This document shows, piece after piece, positions 19,230-27,841 of a stretch of DNA of 38,222 nucleotides. The notes under the pieces are model-generated. The model was given only the letters and a program-made list of their open reading frames with translations. It was not told where the DNA came from and made no database searches. The stretch spans positions 1 to 38,222 of the forward strand of contig CAYOUJ010000020.1 in the NCBI GenBank assembly GCA_964407165.1. Direction: 5' to 3'. The stretch's first letter is position 1, and the number at the start of each line of letters is the position of its first letter. The DNA is from CAZPKH01 sp964407165. Its GTDB lineage: Bacteria; Bacteroidota; Bacteroidia; Bacteroidales; Muribaculaceae. Made by a program: the position numbers and the translations under genes.

Positions 19230-21137
19230 ATGGCAAAAAAGTTCATACCATACTTCCCCTCCCCCGTGACGGGGCAGGCCCTGCTCGACAACTTTGTGCG
19301 CACCCACCGGGCGCTGCGCTACCGCGAGGGAGACAAGGTGTTCACCCGTATACAGCGCGGGATGCGGATGTACGAGACAACGTGCATCGAAAAGGTTGGC
19401 GACAAGCCTGACGACAACCTTGTGCTCCGGGGAGAATGTCTGTCAGCGTGCGCGTATCTCAGAGACAAGGGGATGACGGTAGACCTTGTCTACATCGACC
19501 CGCCATTTGCCAGCGGCGCCGACTATGCCAAGAAAGTGTACCTGCGCCGCAACCCCAAGGTGGCCGATGCAGTTGCCAAGGCTGAGGAGGAGCTCTCCGA
19601 CGAAGAGTTCAGGAGCTTCGAGGAGAAGATGTACGGCGACATCTGGAACAAGGAAGCCTATCTCAACTGGATGTACGAGAACCTGCTGGCCATCAAGTCT
19701 GTCATGTCAGACACAGCGAGCATCTATGTGCATCTTGACTGGCACATCGGCCACTACGTCAAAATCCTCATGGATGAGATTTTTGGCGAAGAAAATTTCA
19801 GAAATGAGATTGTGTGGCATTATCCTGGTCGTGAACGACTTTCAACCAAAAAATTTCAATCAAAGCACGACACAATTTATTTCTACGCCAAATCAGAAGA
19901 CACCTCTATAAATCCAATAACGAAAACTTGGACTCGCGAAGACCGTATAGAGGCACTCAGAAGAAAAATATATACTGACGACGACGGGCGCGAGTGGTTT
20001 TGGGAGACACGAGGACAAGCAAACGGCATTGAACCGCAAAAGCGTTATCTCGACGAGTATGTTGCAAAAGGTGGCGCCCTTAATGATGTTTGGTCTGACA
20101 TACAATTTCTTCGGGGCAATGATCCGGAAAGGGTTGACTATGCCACGCAGAAACCGGAAGCGCTGCTTGAGCGCATCATCAGCGCAAGTAGCGACGAAGG
20201 GATGTTGGTCGCCGACTTCTTTGGCGGCAGCGGAGTGGCTGCTGTCGTGGCCGCACGCCTCGGACGCCGATTCGTGACATCAGACGTAGGGCTAAACAGC
20301 GTGCACACCATGCGCGACCGTCTGATTGCCAACAAAGCCTCATTCACCATGCTCGACATCCAGGACGGCGTGGCGCTATACCGCAACCCCGTGCAGACAA
20401 TGGACAAGCTGAAAACCCTTATCCCCGGCCTGCGCAACGAGGACGCCCTTGACAAGTTTTGGGCAGGGAGCCGCACAGACTCCAGGCTGGGCATGATACC
20501 GGTCTATATCCCCAACCTTGAGGACCACACGACTCGCGTGCTCGACGTGCCGCTTATGAACCGCATCATCAAGGAGGCAATGCCCGATCTTCCGGACAAC
20601 ACCAAAAAGGTGATAGTATATTACGTGGACATCGCCGACGAAGCCGAACTTCGTGACTTCATCGAGAAGGAGCGGAACCCCCTCATTGAGATTGAGCTGA
20701 AGCCGCTCGCCTCCATTCTCGACGACGTTGTGGTAAACGACGAGGCCACGTGGGTGCTCAGCGAGGTGCAGGACGGATTCCTGCCGCTGTGGCAGGTGGA
20801 GCTTACGTCGTTCACCTCCGACCGCGTCATGTCAAAAATCAACGAGTACAACATCCGCATAAACATTCAGAACGTCACTGCCAAAAAGCCAAAAGCGCCC
20901 CTTGAAATCAGTGACACCGGCCTTGAGACCGTGGAGCTGGTAAGCCTCGACTGCACAAGCGCCGACGGAGCAGAGTGGCACAGCGACGCCGAAGTAAAGA
21001 TTGATACCAAAGGAAAGGCAATACTAAACGGGGTGAAAACCGACCAATACTGGGATGCCAAGGTCACAAGTGCCGACAAACCCCTGCGAATGAAAATCCG
21101 CAACATTTGCGGAGACGAGACCATCTTCAGCCTTTAG
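19230..21137 (+). CDS. Type III-like DNA adenine methyltransferase Mod subunit
   Basis: This 635-residue beta-class N6-adenine methyltransferase is identified by motif IV YIDPPF (88-93), motif X QKPEALLERII (307-317) and motif I DFFGGSG (329-335), in the order IV...X-I. HLDWHIGHYVKILMDEIFG and KHDTIYFYAKS are also typical. The stretch between about 187 and 310, where the target-recognition domain lies in this class, is coded by AT-richer DNA (about 35-43% GC at 19770-19980) than both flanks. The C-terminal ~250 residues probably contact Res. It is translated 5 bases after res and protects host DNA from it. It converges on the DUF3089 gene with only 10 bases between stops. Confidence 0.88.
   Translation: MAKKFIPYFPSPVTGQALLDNFVRTHRALRYREGDKVFTRIQRGMRMYETTCIEKVGDKPDDNLVLRGECLSACAYLRDKGMTVDLVYIDPPFASGADYAKKVYLRRNPKVADAVAKAEEELSDEEFRSFEEKMYGDIWNKEAYLNWMYENLLAIKSVMSDTASIYVHLDWHIGHYVKILMDEIFGEENFRNEIVWHYPGRERLSTKKFQSKHDTIYFYAKSEDTSINPITKTWTREDRIEALRRKIYTDDDGREWFWETRGQANGIEPQKRYLDEYVAKGGALNDVWSDIQFLRGNDPERVDYATQKPEALLERIISASSDEGMLVADFFGGSGVAAVVAARLGRRFVTSDVGLNSVHTMRDRLIANKASFTMLDIQDGVALYRNPVQTMDKLKTLIPGLRNEDALDKFWAGSRTDSRLGMIPVYIPNLEDHTTRVLDVPLMNRIIKEAMPDLPDNTKKVIVYYVDIADEAELRDFIEKERNPLIEIELKPLASILDDVVVNDEATWVLSEVQDGFLPLWQVELTSFTSDRVMSKINEYNIRINIQNVTAKKPKAPLEISDTGLETVELVSLDCTSADGAEWHSDAEVKIDTKGKAILNGVKTDQYWDAKVTSADKPLRMKIRNICGDETIFSL
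19770..20160 (+). other. AT-rich mosaic segment within mod
   Basis: Counting line by line, GC is about 37% (19801-19860), 35% (19861-19920), 43% (19921-19980), then 57%, 47% and 50% up to 20160, while the 5' and 3' parts of mod are around 55-65%. The segment codes for residues about 185-310, between the DPPF and DFFGGSG motifs. This is what replacement of a target-recognition domain by recombination would look like. Confidence 0.7.
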
Positions 21138-21139
21138 AA

Positions 21140-21154
21140 ACGGTAGTCTACCGT
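21140..21154. repeat. Palindrome between convergent stop codons
   Basis: ACGGTAG and CTACCGT are exact reverse complements separated by one base, overlapping the DUF3089 stop codon. As RNA it could form a 5-bp stem with a 5-base loop from either strand. It is a weak candidate for a shared terminator. Confidence 0.4.
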
Positions 21155-22098
21155 AGGGCGGCGATGCGGGCGCGGATGTTGGCGGCGAGACTTTCTTTGT
21201 AGAGCCACGGCTCGCAGGAGTGGATGTCGCCGATGTTGAGGAAGCTGTAGATGGGCGCGTATTCGGCGCCCTCGTATCCCTCGACCACCAGCACGTGGTG
21301 CTCGGGCGAGACGGTGACGGTGATGGTGTCGGCAAGCGTCGCCGGCGTGGCGTCGGTGCGCCAGTTGACAGGGTTGATGCACATCGCGCAGGGGGCGGCG
21401 ATGATGGGCTTGATATAGGCCACGTCCTTTACGGTGTTGTAGCAGACGGTCACGCCGGTGTCGGTCTCGCCCTCGGCGGCGCGGATGTGCCGGCACGATG
21501 CCACGTCGTCGGGCGTCACTTTATAGCCCATGACGTAGGCGGCCGCCAGGTCGGCATACGTCTCGTCGTCGATGTGCTTTAGCAGCTCCACCACGGCCAG
21601 GCCTCCCTGGCTGAAGCCGGCAATGACCAGCGGGCGCCCCTTGATGCGGGTGGCGTTGAAGCGGTCGAAGGCGTCGCACACGTCCTGCATCGACACGCGG
21701 CTCCACCGGTATACCTGAGCCTCGTCTTGCGTCGCCCAGATGTCGATAGTGATGTGGCGGTAATATGGCGAATAGAAGTTGTTACCCGGGCCCATGTAGT
21801 CGGCCACGGCAGAGATCTCGCGCGACATGCGCTCGCGGTGCACCTCGCTCCAGGGGTCGGCATAATGGCATACTGTGCCGTCAGCAGCCGTGTAGTCGGC
21901 CTCCCACGTCGACACCACATAGAACACGTCGCCACCCGTGCCGGAAATGTCGTCAAGGCGTGTGTACCACATAGTGGAGTCTGCATAGTCCGGCGCCGCC
22001 GGCACGTATGCTGCCGCGGCATGCTCCTCACCGCAGGCACCCAGCGCTATGGCACCCATCACCACCGCGCCCGTCAGTATGTTCATAAACCTTCTCAT
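21148..22098 (-). CDS. DUF3089 family lipoprotein, alpha/beta-hydrolase fold
   Basis: This 316-residue product has a lipoprotein signal peptide with lipobox IALGAC (Cys22), so it is predicted to be lipid-anchored in the periplasm or outer membrane. The central GFSQGG (161-166) is a G-x-S-x-G nucleophile elbow with Ser163. The sequence around it (YYRHITIDIWA, DVCDAF, PLVIAGFSQGG) fits DUF3089, a family of putative hydrolases. The substrate is unknown. A 7-codon mini-ORF (MKQRNFV, 22118 to 22095) precedes it and overlaps its start by four bases (ATGA), so translation may be coupled. The promoter is the -7 box at 22127-22134. YaaA lies divergently. Confidence 0.82.
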   Translation of the reverse strand: MRRFMNILTGAVVMGAIALGACGEEHAAAAYVPAAPDYADSTMWYTRLDDISGTGGDVFYVVSTWEADYTAADGTVCHYADPWSEVHRERMSREISAVADYMGPGNNFYSPYYRHITIDIWATQDEAQVYRWSRVSMQDVCDAFDRFNATRIKGRPLVIAGFSQGGLAVVELLKHIDDETYADLAAAYVMGYKVTPDDVASCRHIRAAEGETDTGVTVCYNTVKDVAYIKPIIAAPCAMCINPVNWRTDATPATLADTITVTVSPEHHVLVVEGYEGAEYAPIYSFLNIGDIHSCEPWLYKESLAANIRARIAALR

Positions 22099-22118
22099 AC
22101 AAAATTACGTTGTTTCAT
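22095..22118 (-). CDS. Leader mini-ORF (7 codons) overlapping the DUF3089 start
   Basis: The ATG at 22118 opens M-K-Q-R-N-F-V and stops with a TGA that shares ATGA with the start of the lipoprotein gene. It begins about 8 bases after the -7 box, so the message would be nearly leaderless. It could load ribosomes onto the main gene by termination-reinitiation. It could also be chance; nothing besides position supports it. Confidence 0.3.
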   Translation of the reverse strand: MKQRNFV

Positions 22119-22126
22119 TGCTCCTG

Positions 22127-22134
22127 CAAAGGTA
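22127..22134 (-). promoter_or_regulatory. -7 box (TACCTTTG) for the DUF3089 gene
   Basis: Read on the - strand the octamer is TACCTTTG, 28 bases before the main start codon at 22098. It lies in a 105-base divergent region shared with the yaaA promoter. Confidence 0.65.
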
Positions 22135-22177
22135 GCGAAAATTTTACAGGCGGTGAACGGAGCACAGATTTTATTCG

Positions 22178-22185
22178 TATCTTTG
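22178..22185 (+). promoter_or_regulatory. -7 box (TATCTTTG) for yaaA
   Basis: TATCTTTG lies 18 bases before the ATG at 22204. It is 43 bases from the opposing -7 box, so polymerases at the two promoters could interfere or share a regulator. Confidence 0.7.
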
Positions 22186-22203
22186 CGGCAAAACCGACCT
22201 GAC

Positions 22204-22968
22204 ATGCAGATACTCATTGGAAGCGCGAAGATGATGCGCAGCATGGCCCCGGAGCGCTTCGTCGCCCCCGCGCAGTGCACGCGGCCGCAGTTTGAGACGG
22301 AGGCCTCGGCCATCGCCGCCGCAATGGCGCAATACACCCCCGGCGAACTTGCCGCCATGCTGCGGTGCAGCCCTGCCATTGCCGCAGAGACGTGGCGTCG
22401 CTACCGCGAGACGGCGTGGCGCGGGGGCGCTGCCACGCTCCCTGCGGCCCTGGCCTACGACGGCATGGTGTACCAACGCCTCGGCGCCGAGACCATGACG
22501 GAAGCCGACCTTGAGTATGCCAACCGTCACCTCATCATCGCCTCGTATCTCTACGGACTGCTTCGCCCCCTGGATCTCATCAACCCTTACCGGCTCGAGG
22601 GAAATGTCACACTGGCTGCGCTGGGACACGTGACTCTTTGGGAGTATTGGCGTCCGCGGCTTACCGACGTGCTGATCAATCGTGCAAAAGCCGACGACGG
22701 CGTGCTTGTCAACCTTGCTTCCGCAGAATTTCGTCGCCTGTTCGACTGGCGCCGTGTGAGCAGGGAGCTCAGGGTTGTCACCCCCGACTTCAAGATAATG
22801 GCCGACGGACGCCCCAAGAATGTCACCATCTACGCCAAGATGGCCCGCGGCGCCATGGCCCGCGAGATAATCTGCCGACGCCTGGGCCGCCCCGCCGACC
22901 TCGAGGCTCTCACCCCTGAAGGTTTCACCCATGCCGGTGCCTCCCTCTACCTTCTGCCCTCCACATAA
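22204..22968 (+). CDS. yaaA: YaaA family (UPF0246) peroxide-stress protein
   Basis: The start MQILIGSAKMM at 22204 matches the family opening (MLIVLSPAKT) and follows a good promoter by 18 bases; the longer open frame upstream runs through the divergent promoter region and is rejected. The 254-residue length is normal. The C-terminal KNVTIYAKMARGAMAREII matches the family KxARG-MARYII signature. In E. coli, YaaA binds DNA and lowers free iron under peroxide stress. The neighbouring lipoprotein gene is divergent and not obviously related. Confidence 0.87.
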   Translation: MQILIGSAKMMRSMAPERFVAPAQCTRPQFETEASAIAAAMAQYTPGELAAMLRCSPAIAAETWRRYRETAWRGGAATLPAALAYDGMVYQRLGAETMTEADLEYANRHLIIASYLYGLLRPLDLINPYRLEGNVTLAALGHVTLWEYWRPRLTDVLINRAKADDGVLVNLASAEFRRLFDWRRVSRELRVVTPDFKIMADGRPKNVTIYAKMARGAMAREIICRRLGRPADLEALTPEGFTHAGASLYLLPST

Positions 22969-22973
22969 TAGCC

Positions 22974-23023
22974 TTGTCAAAAATTTTTTAAGCGATTGTT
23001 TTCAGAAATTTTGTTTTGACACA
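22974..23023 (+). terminator. Hairpin after yaaA (TGTCAAAA / TTTTGACA)
   Basis: TGTCAAAA (22975-22982) and TTTTGACA (23014-23021) are exact reverse complements, and A/T-rich inner sequence can extend pairing. It follows the yaaA stop by a few bases. Confidence 0.6.
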
Positions 23024-23116
23024 ACCTCGTTACAGGAAACCGGGGGAATGGGCACAGAAGGCGGGGGTTTGGGCACTTTTGCGGGGATTTTTTCGGCAAG
23101 CGGGGGGCCGGGGATG

Positions 23117-23124
23117 TATATTTG
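23117..23124 (+). promoter_or_regulatory. -7 box (TATATTTG) deciding the start at 23154
   Basis: TATATTTG lies inside the open frame that extends upstream to 23016, 29 bases before the ATG at 23154. A promoter at this site means only the downstream ATG can be used. The preceding G-rich stretch (23041-23116) is therefore non-coding. Confidence 0.65.
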
Positions 23125-23153
23125 CAGGAGAAAACAATCAAAAGGTAAAAGTT

Positions 23154-23774
23154 ATGTTTTTCGGAATACCTTATGACGAGCGGTGGATGAACACGCGGCC
23201 TACGGCGATTATCCCGTATGCCGACGACGTGGACGAGGTGCCTGCTTGCATGCAGCGCTATCTGAAGGCCTGCGAGGATGACGGGCTGAGCCTGGGCATT
23301 ATTTTCGCCGAATATTACGACCGGTTTATAACTGACGGCTGTGACGGTGAGCTACATCTGCTGCTTACGAAAGAGCAGGATGAGGAATACCAGCGCTACG
23401 AGCGGGAAGGCACATCGTTTGTCGGCGGTGTCGACGCGGCGACGTTTGAGGACGACTATTATCGTGACAATCTCGCCCATTACTTGATGTGCCTGCGGCG
23501 TGACTTGACATACCTTTACGGCCTCCCGGGACTCGACTTGATGGAGCACACCGGCAAGCCGGGGTTCTACTACCTGCATCTGGATATAATAGGTTGCTGT
23601 AGGGGGATGGGGCGGGAGATGGAGGAGATAGCCAGAAACGAGAAGAGAATCCTGACGGGTTGGCAACCTCCTGAATGGTCACCCAATTTCGACCCCGCCA
23701 AGGAGATAGGGGAGCATTGGCACCGGGGCCTGAAGTTAGAGGAACGCCTGCGCGAGCACCTGGCGAAGCTATAA
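23154..23774 (+). CDS. Hypothetical protein, 206 residues
   Basis: I do not recognise a family. The protein is soluble and acidic, without a signal peptide or membrane helix. It opens MFFGIPYDERWMNTRPTAIIPYADDVDEV and has a cluster rich in Tyr/Asp/Glu (about 75-110), a Cys pair in IIGCCRGMG and a charged C-terminal helix (LEERLREHLAKL). The start is set by the promoter 29 bases upstream. GC is slightly lower than the neighbouring groEL. It converges on groEL across the array at 23776-23873 and has no operon partner. It may be an accessory gene. Confidence 0.65.
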   Translation: MFFGIPYDERWMNTRPTAIIPYADDVDEVPACMQRYLKACEDDGLSLGIIFAEYYDRFITDGCDGELHLLLTKEQDEEYQRYEREGTSFVGGVDAATFEDDYYRDNLAHYLMCLRRDLTYLYGLPGLDLMEHTGKPGFYYLHLDIIGCCRGMGREMEEIARNEKRILTGWQPPEWSPNFDPAKEIGEHWHRGLKLEERLREHLAKL

Positions 23775-23775
23775 G

Positions 23776-23873
23776 CTACGAACTACTAACTACTAGCTAC
23801 TAACTACTAGCTACGAGCTACGGGCTGCCATCAGGCAGTTCGTAGCTCGCAGTTAGTAGTTCATAGTTAGTAG
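23776..23873. repeat. Fourteen in-phase heptamers forming a bidirectional hairpin between convergent genes
   Basis: The whole gap between the 206-residue protein and groEL is filled by 14 consecutive 7-base units. Left arm words are CTACGAA, CTACTAA, CTACTAG, CTACTAA, CTACTAG, CTACGAG, CTACGGG. The centre is CTGCCAT CAGGCAG (stem CTGCC/GGCAG). Right arm words are TTCGTAG, CTCGCAG, TTAGTAG, TTCATAG, TTAGTAG. Arms are imperfect reverse complements and the 7-base phase is kept through the loop. The location fits a bidirectional terminator. Confidence 0.85.
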
Positions 23874-23874
23874 T

Positions 23875-25512
<1,638 letters not shown>

Positions 25513-25518
25513 GGTGAG

Positions 25519-25664
25519 TTTTTAGTTTTTTGGTTTTAAGTTTTTAGCTGGAGTTTTTAGCTTTTGGTTTTCAGTTTTTAGTGATTTGTTTATTTGTTGT
25601 AATTTGATGCCTGGCAAAAAGGCATTTCACTAAAAACTAAATACTAAATACTAAAAACTTATAA
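25519..25664. repeat. Paired heptamer arrays with inner hairpin in the groES-groEL spacer
   Basis: TTTTTAG-type units run from 25519 to 25581 on the + strand, with compensating 8- and 6-base units that restore the 7-base phase. CTAAAAA/CTAAATA units run from 25630 to 25664. The arrays are inverted and flank ATGCC (25607-25611) / GGCAT (25621-25625). On the transcribed strand the order is groES stop, array, hairpin, array, groEL start. This may act as an attenuator or processing site that sets the GroES:GroEL ratio. Confidence 0.75.
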
Positions 25665-25931
25665 GATTTTGGCGAGCACGTCCTGCTGGCGCATGATGAG
25701 GTATTTCTCGCCCTCATATTCTATCTCTGTGCCGGCGTACTTGCCGTAGAGCACGGCGTCGCCCTCCTCAAGTTCCATCTTCTCGTCAGAGGTGCCGGGG
25801 CCGGCGGCGACGACTGTGCCACGCAGAGGCTTCTCTTTGGCTGAATCGGGGATGATGATGCCGGTGGCGGTGCGCTCCTCGGCGGGAGCAGGCTTGATGA
25901 GCACGCGGTCGGCAAGCGGTTTGATGTTCAT
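25659..25931 (-). CDS. groS: Co-chaperonin GroES (Hsp10)
   Basis: This 90-residue protein caps the GroEL ring. It shows the family pattern IKPLADRVLIKPAPAEE at the start, the mobile-loop region (about 16-32) and GDAVLYGKYAGTEIEYEGEKYLIMR near the end. It is the first gene of the operon, with a candidate sigma-54-type promoter about 55-70 bases upstream and no TAnnTTTG box. Confidence 0.97.
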   Translation of the reverse strand: MNIKPLADRVLIKPAPAEERTATGIIIPDSAKEKPLRGTVVAAGPGTSDEKMELEEGDAVLYGKYAGTEIEYEGEKYLIMRQQDVLAKIL

Positions 25932-25986
25932 GATGCGTATGGTTTTAGATATGTTTAGTTAATTTTTAGTCTCTATGCTATGTAAG

Positions 25987-26002
25987 AGCACACATCGTGC
26001 CA
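25987..26002 (-). promoter_or_regulatory. Candidate sigma-54 (-24/-12) promoter of groES-groEL
   Basis: On the - strand the sequence TGGCACG-ATGT-GTGCT matches the sigma-54 consensus TGGCACG-N4-TTGCW except for one base, with the diagnostic GG and GC exactly 10 bases apart. A second TGCCAAAATG-like copy lies 18 bases further upstream (26016-26025) and could be part of an activator site. No TAnnTTTG box is present before groES. The predicted start would give a leader of about 45 bases. Confidence 0.5.
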
Positions 26003-26124
26003 AAGTGACACAGTCTGCCAAAATGGCGCATTTCGGCCCGTGCCACACAATAATATAACACTGCGGGGGAGATATTGTTTTACCATCAAAATTTGATGTT
26101 TAAAATTCACAGAACGGATTGTGT
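26003..26124. other. AT-rich intergenic region between groES and the methyltransferase gene
   Basis: No gene is supported. It contains direct repeats TGCCAAAGTG (25998-26007) and TGCCAAAATG (26016-26025), a GCCA-AAA-TGGC inverted repeat, and a near-perfect palindrome CATCAAA-A-TTTGATG (26084-26098). The palindrome lies just after the methyltransferase stop on the coding strand and could be its terminator. Confidence 0.5.
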
Positions 26125-26898
26125 TTAAATCCATTTTGATGTCCAGATTCGGATTTGGCAACTGTAATCTTCTCTCCATTCATCTACGTGCTTCTCCAAA
26201 GCAAAGTGGCAGCGATATAGGTGTAACAAGTTGCTAAATTGGCTCATCCTGATTCCGCGTCCCTCCTTGGGATAAAACGGACTTACTCCAATAAGAACAT
26301 TTGTATGACCACTGTCTCCATTAAGATAATCAGCCAATACATCAATCGGAAATTCTGGCATGTCGATTACGTTGGAGAAGAGATGGGCGCAAACTTGATT
26401 CTTGGGATGAATTTTGGATAAAGATTTAGAACTTATGACGTTATGTATGGTGTGTAAATTTGAAAAGGGATAAAAACTTTTGACGTGAGTTTTTGCTATG
26501 GAAAGGGCTATTTTAGACGGCTCAATGAGCCAGATGTCATCTATGAAATCACCCTCTATATATTTTTCGTTCAGAAAGTCAGAAAACACCATTGGCCCTA
26601 TCCCTTGACCACAACCATAGTCAATTAGAGAAATGTGATTCTCTGCGAATATAGTGTGGGGGATATGTTTGAATGCTTTGAGAAGTTTGGCGTTGTGTAT
26701 GCGCCCATATTTTGCTAAATATAGAGTGAGTTGGTGGGGATACCTCAGAATGGCCTTTCCGTGATTGAGCTCGTCAGAAAGCTTTTCTTTCAGGGATTTG
26801 TCCCATCTTTGAGCTTCTTTTTCAGCGAGTGATACCACTTTTTCAAAAGAAACAAATTTTGCTGGTCTTATGTGTGACAAGAAATTATGTGCCATCAT
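26125..26898 (-). CDS. SAM-dependent methyltransferase-like protein, unknown substrate
   Basis: This 257-residue protein contains LIDYGCGQGIGP (91-102), the glycine-rich SAM-binding motif I, a motif II-like IWLIEPSKI (E126) and AHLFSNVIDM (about 171-180), like the motif IV region of class I methyltransferases. The N-terminal 85 residues (WDKSLKEKLSDELNHG, LAKYGRIHNAKLLKAF) are not from a family I recognise and may bind the substrate. GC (about 40% by eye) is far lower than the housekeeping neighbours, suggesting acquisition. The start overlaps the stop of the DUF1848 gene (TAATG), so the two are translationally coupled. The substrate could be RNA, protein or a small molecule. Confidence 0.7.
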   Translation of the reverse strand: MMAHNFLSHIRPAKFVSFEKVVSLAEKEAQRWDKSLKEKLSDELNHGKAILRYPHQLTLYLAKYGRIHNAKLLKAFKHIPHTIFAENHISLIDYGCGQGIGPMVFSDFLNEKYIEGDFIDDIWLIEPSKIALSIAKTHVKSFYPFSNLHTIHNVISSKSLSKIHPKNQVCAHLFSNVIDMPEFPIDVLADYLNGDSGHTNVLIGVSPFYPKEGRGIRMSQFSNLLHLYRCHFALEKHVDEWREDYSCQIRIWTSKWI

Positions 26899-27836
26899 TA
26901 ATTGAGAGTTTCAGAGTTGGGGTTGTGTTGGGCGTATGCAGTTTGTGCTGCGCGGGACGATGTGTTGGCATAGCAGTATAGGCAGCCATGAGGGCATGTG
27001 GTGTAGGCTCCGATGTCTTTGGCTCCGATGCAACCGCAAGCGGCACGCTGGCCCTTGTCCTTGCCGGCGCCCCATAAGTATGCTTGAAGCACGGGGTCAT
27101 CGGGCGAACGTAACGCTATGAGGCCAGGATCGATGCATCGGGAATGTTCAATGCCGTATGGCGACAAATCCACTGTTTCAGCGCATGTCATCAAGCGCAT
27201 GGGCAGATGCAACGATGCAAGTCCTTTTGCAAATTCTTGCATTTTGGGTTCGGACCATTCCTGATAGTTGATTCCTGCAATCTGAAGGTTGCGGCTGACT
27301 TTCCGATAAACTGCTATGTCTGCAAAACTAAACACCAGGCGGTCTGTATAGTCCTCCAGATGACTAGATAATCGACGGATTTTTTCAAGCAATTCCGAAA
27401 TGTCAGTCTTGTCTGTGAGAATGAGCGGATCGAAACGCCATAGCACGCTGCCTGCGCCCAATTTTTCAACTAACTTGTGAAAAGTGGCTATGCGTTGCTG
27501 CAACTTTGGCACACCTGGCTCCAACCCTTCCTCCTCATAGTCATTCAGGGTATATTGGATATAGCAAGGCACGTTCAATTCATCTATGCGTTCAAGCAAA
27601 GGTGCAGGGTTTTTCGACCAGAACACGATGAAGCGTGTGGCGTTGAAACTTACATACTGGCACACCCCGCTCCAGGGATTTCGCCAAGCACAATACCCCG
27701 CTTGAAGCCGATACATCAGCCAGTCGGTGTAAAAAGCCGGTATGTCGGTAGCACGGCTTGCTGACACTATCAGTGGGGCCGATGCTGGAATCCTGATGCC
27801 ATCATGGTTCGTTATTGCGATTTTTTTATCTTTCAT
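26898..27836 (-). CDS. DUF1848 radical-SAM-like protein
   Basis: From ATG 27836 the protein has 312 residues. LIVSASRATDIPAFYTDWL near the N-terminus and CGCIGAKDIGAYTTCPHGCLYCYANT at the C-terminus are hallmarks of DUF1848; the CPHGCLYC part is a C-x3-C-x2-C pattern like that binding the [4Fe-4S] cluster in radical SAM enzymes, but located at the end of the protein. Other cysteines (CGC) precede it. The biochemical role of the family is unknown to me. The frame is open up to a GTG at 27875, but a -7 box at 27842-27849 places transcription start at or next to the ATG at 27836. GC is lower than the core genes. It overlaps the methyltransferase gene downstream. Confidence 0.8.
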   Translation of the reverse strand: MKDKKIAITNHDGIRIPASAPLIVSASRATDIPAFYTDWLMYRLQAGYCAWRNPWSGVCQYVSFNATRFIVFWSKNPAPLLERIDELNVPCYIQYTLNDYEEEGLEPGVPKLQQRIATFHKLVEKLGAGSVLWRFDPLILTDKTDISELLEKIRRLSSHLEDYTDRLVFSFADIAVYRKVSRNLQIAGINYQEWSEPKMQEFAKGLASLHLPMRLMTCAETVDLSPYGIEHSRCIDPGLIALRSPDDPVLQAYLWGAGKDKGQRAACGCIGAKDIGAYTTCPHGCLYCYANTSSRAAQTAYAQHNPNSETLN

Positions 27837-27841
27837 GCCTG

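Noticed and set aside
16411..21137. Restriction-modification genes as part of an integrative element
   Set aside because: Despite lower GC, there is no integrase, relaxase, att-like direct repeat or tRNA target at either edge, so no element can be supported.
21727..22203. N-terminal extension of yaaA
   Set aside because: It runs antisense through the DUF3089 gene and the divergent promoter region; the family start lies at 22204.
23016..23153. N-terminal extension of the 206-residue protein
   Set aside because: The stretch contains a yaaA terminator arm, a G-rich segment and a -7 box at 23117-23124, so it is not translated from that promoter.
25973..26179. 68-codon - strand frame before groES
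   Set aside because: It covers the sigma-54-like promoter and the end of the methyltransferase gene and has no supporting similarity.
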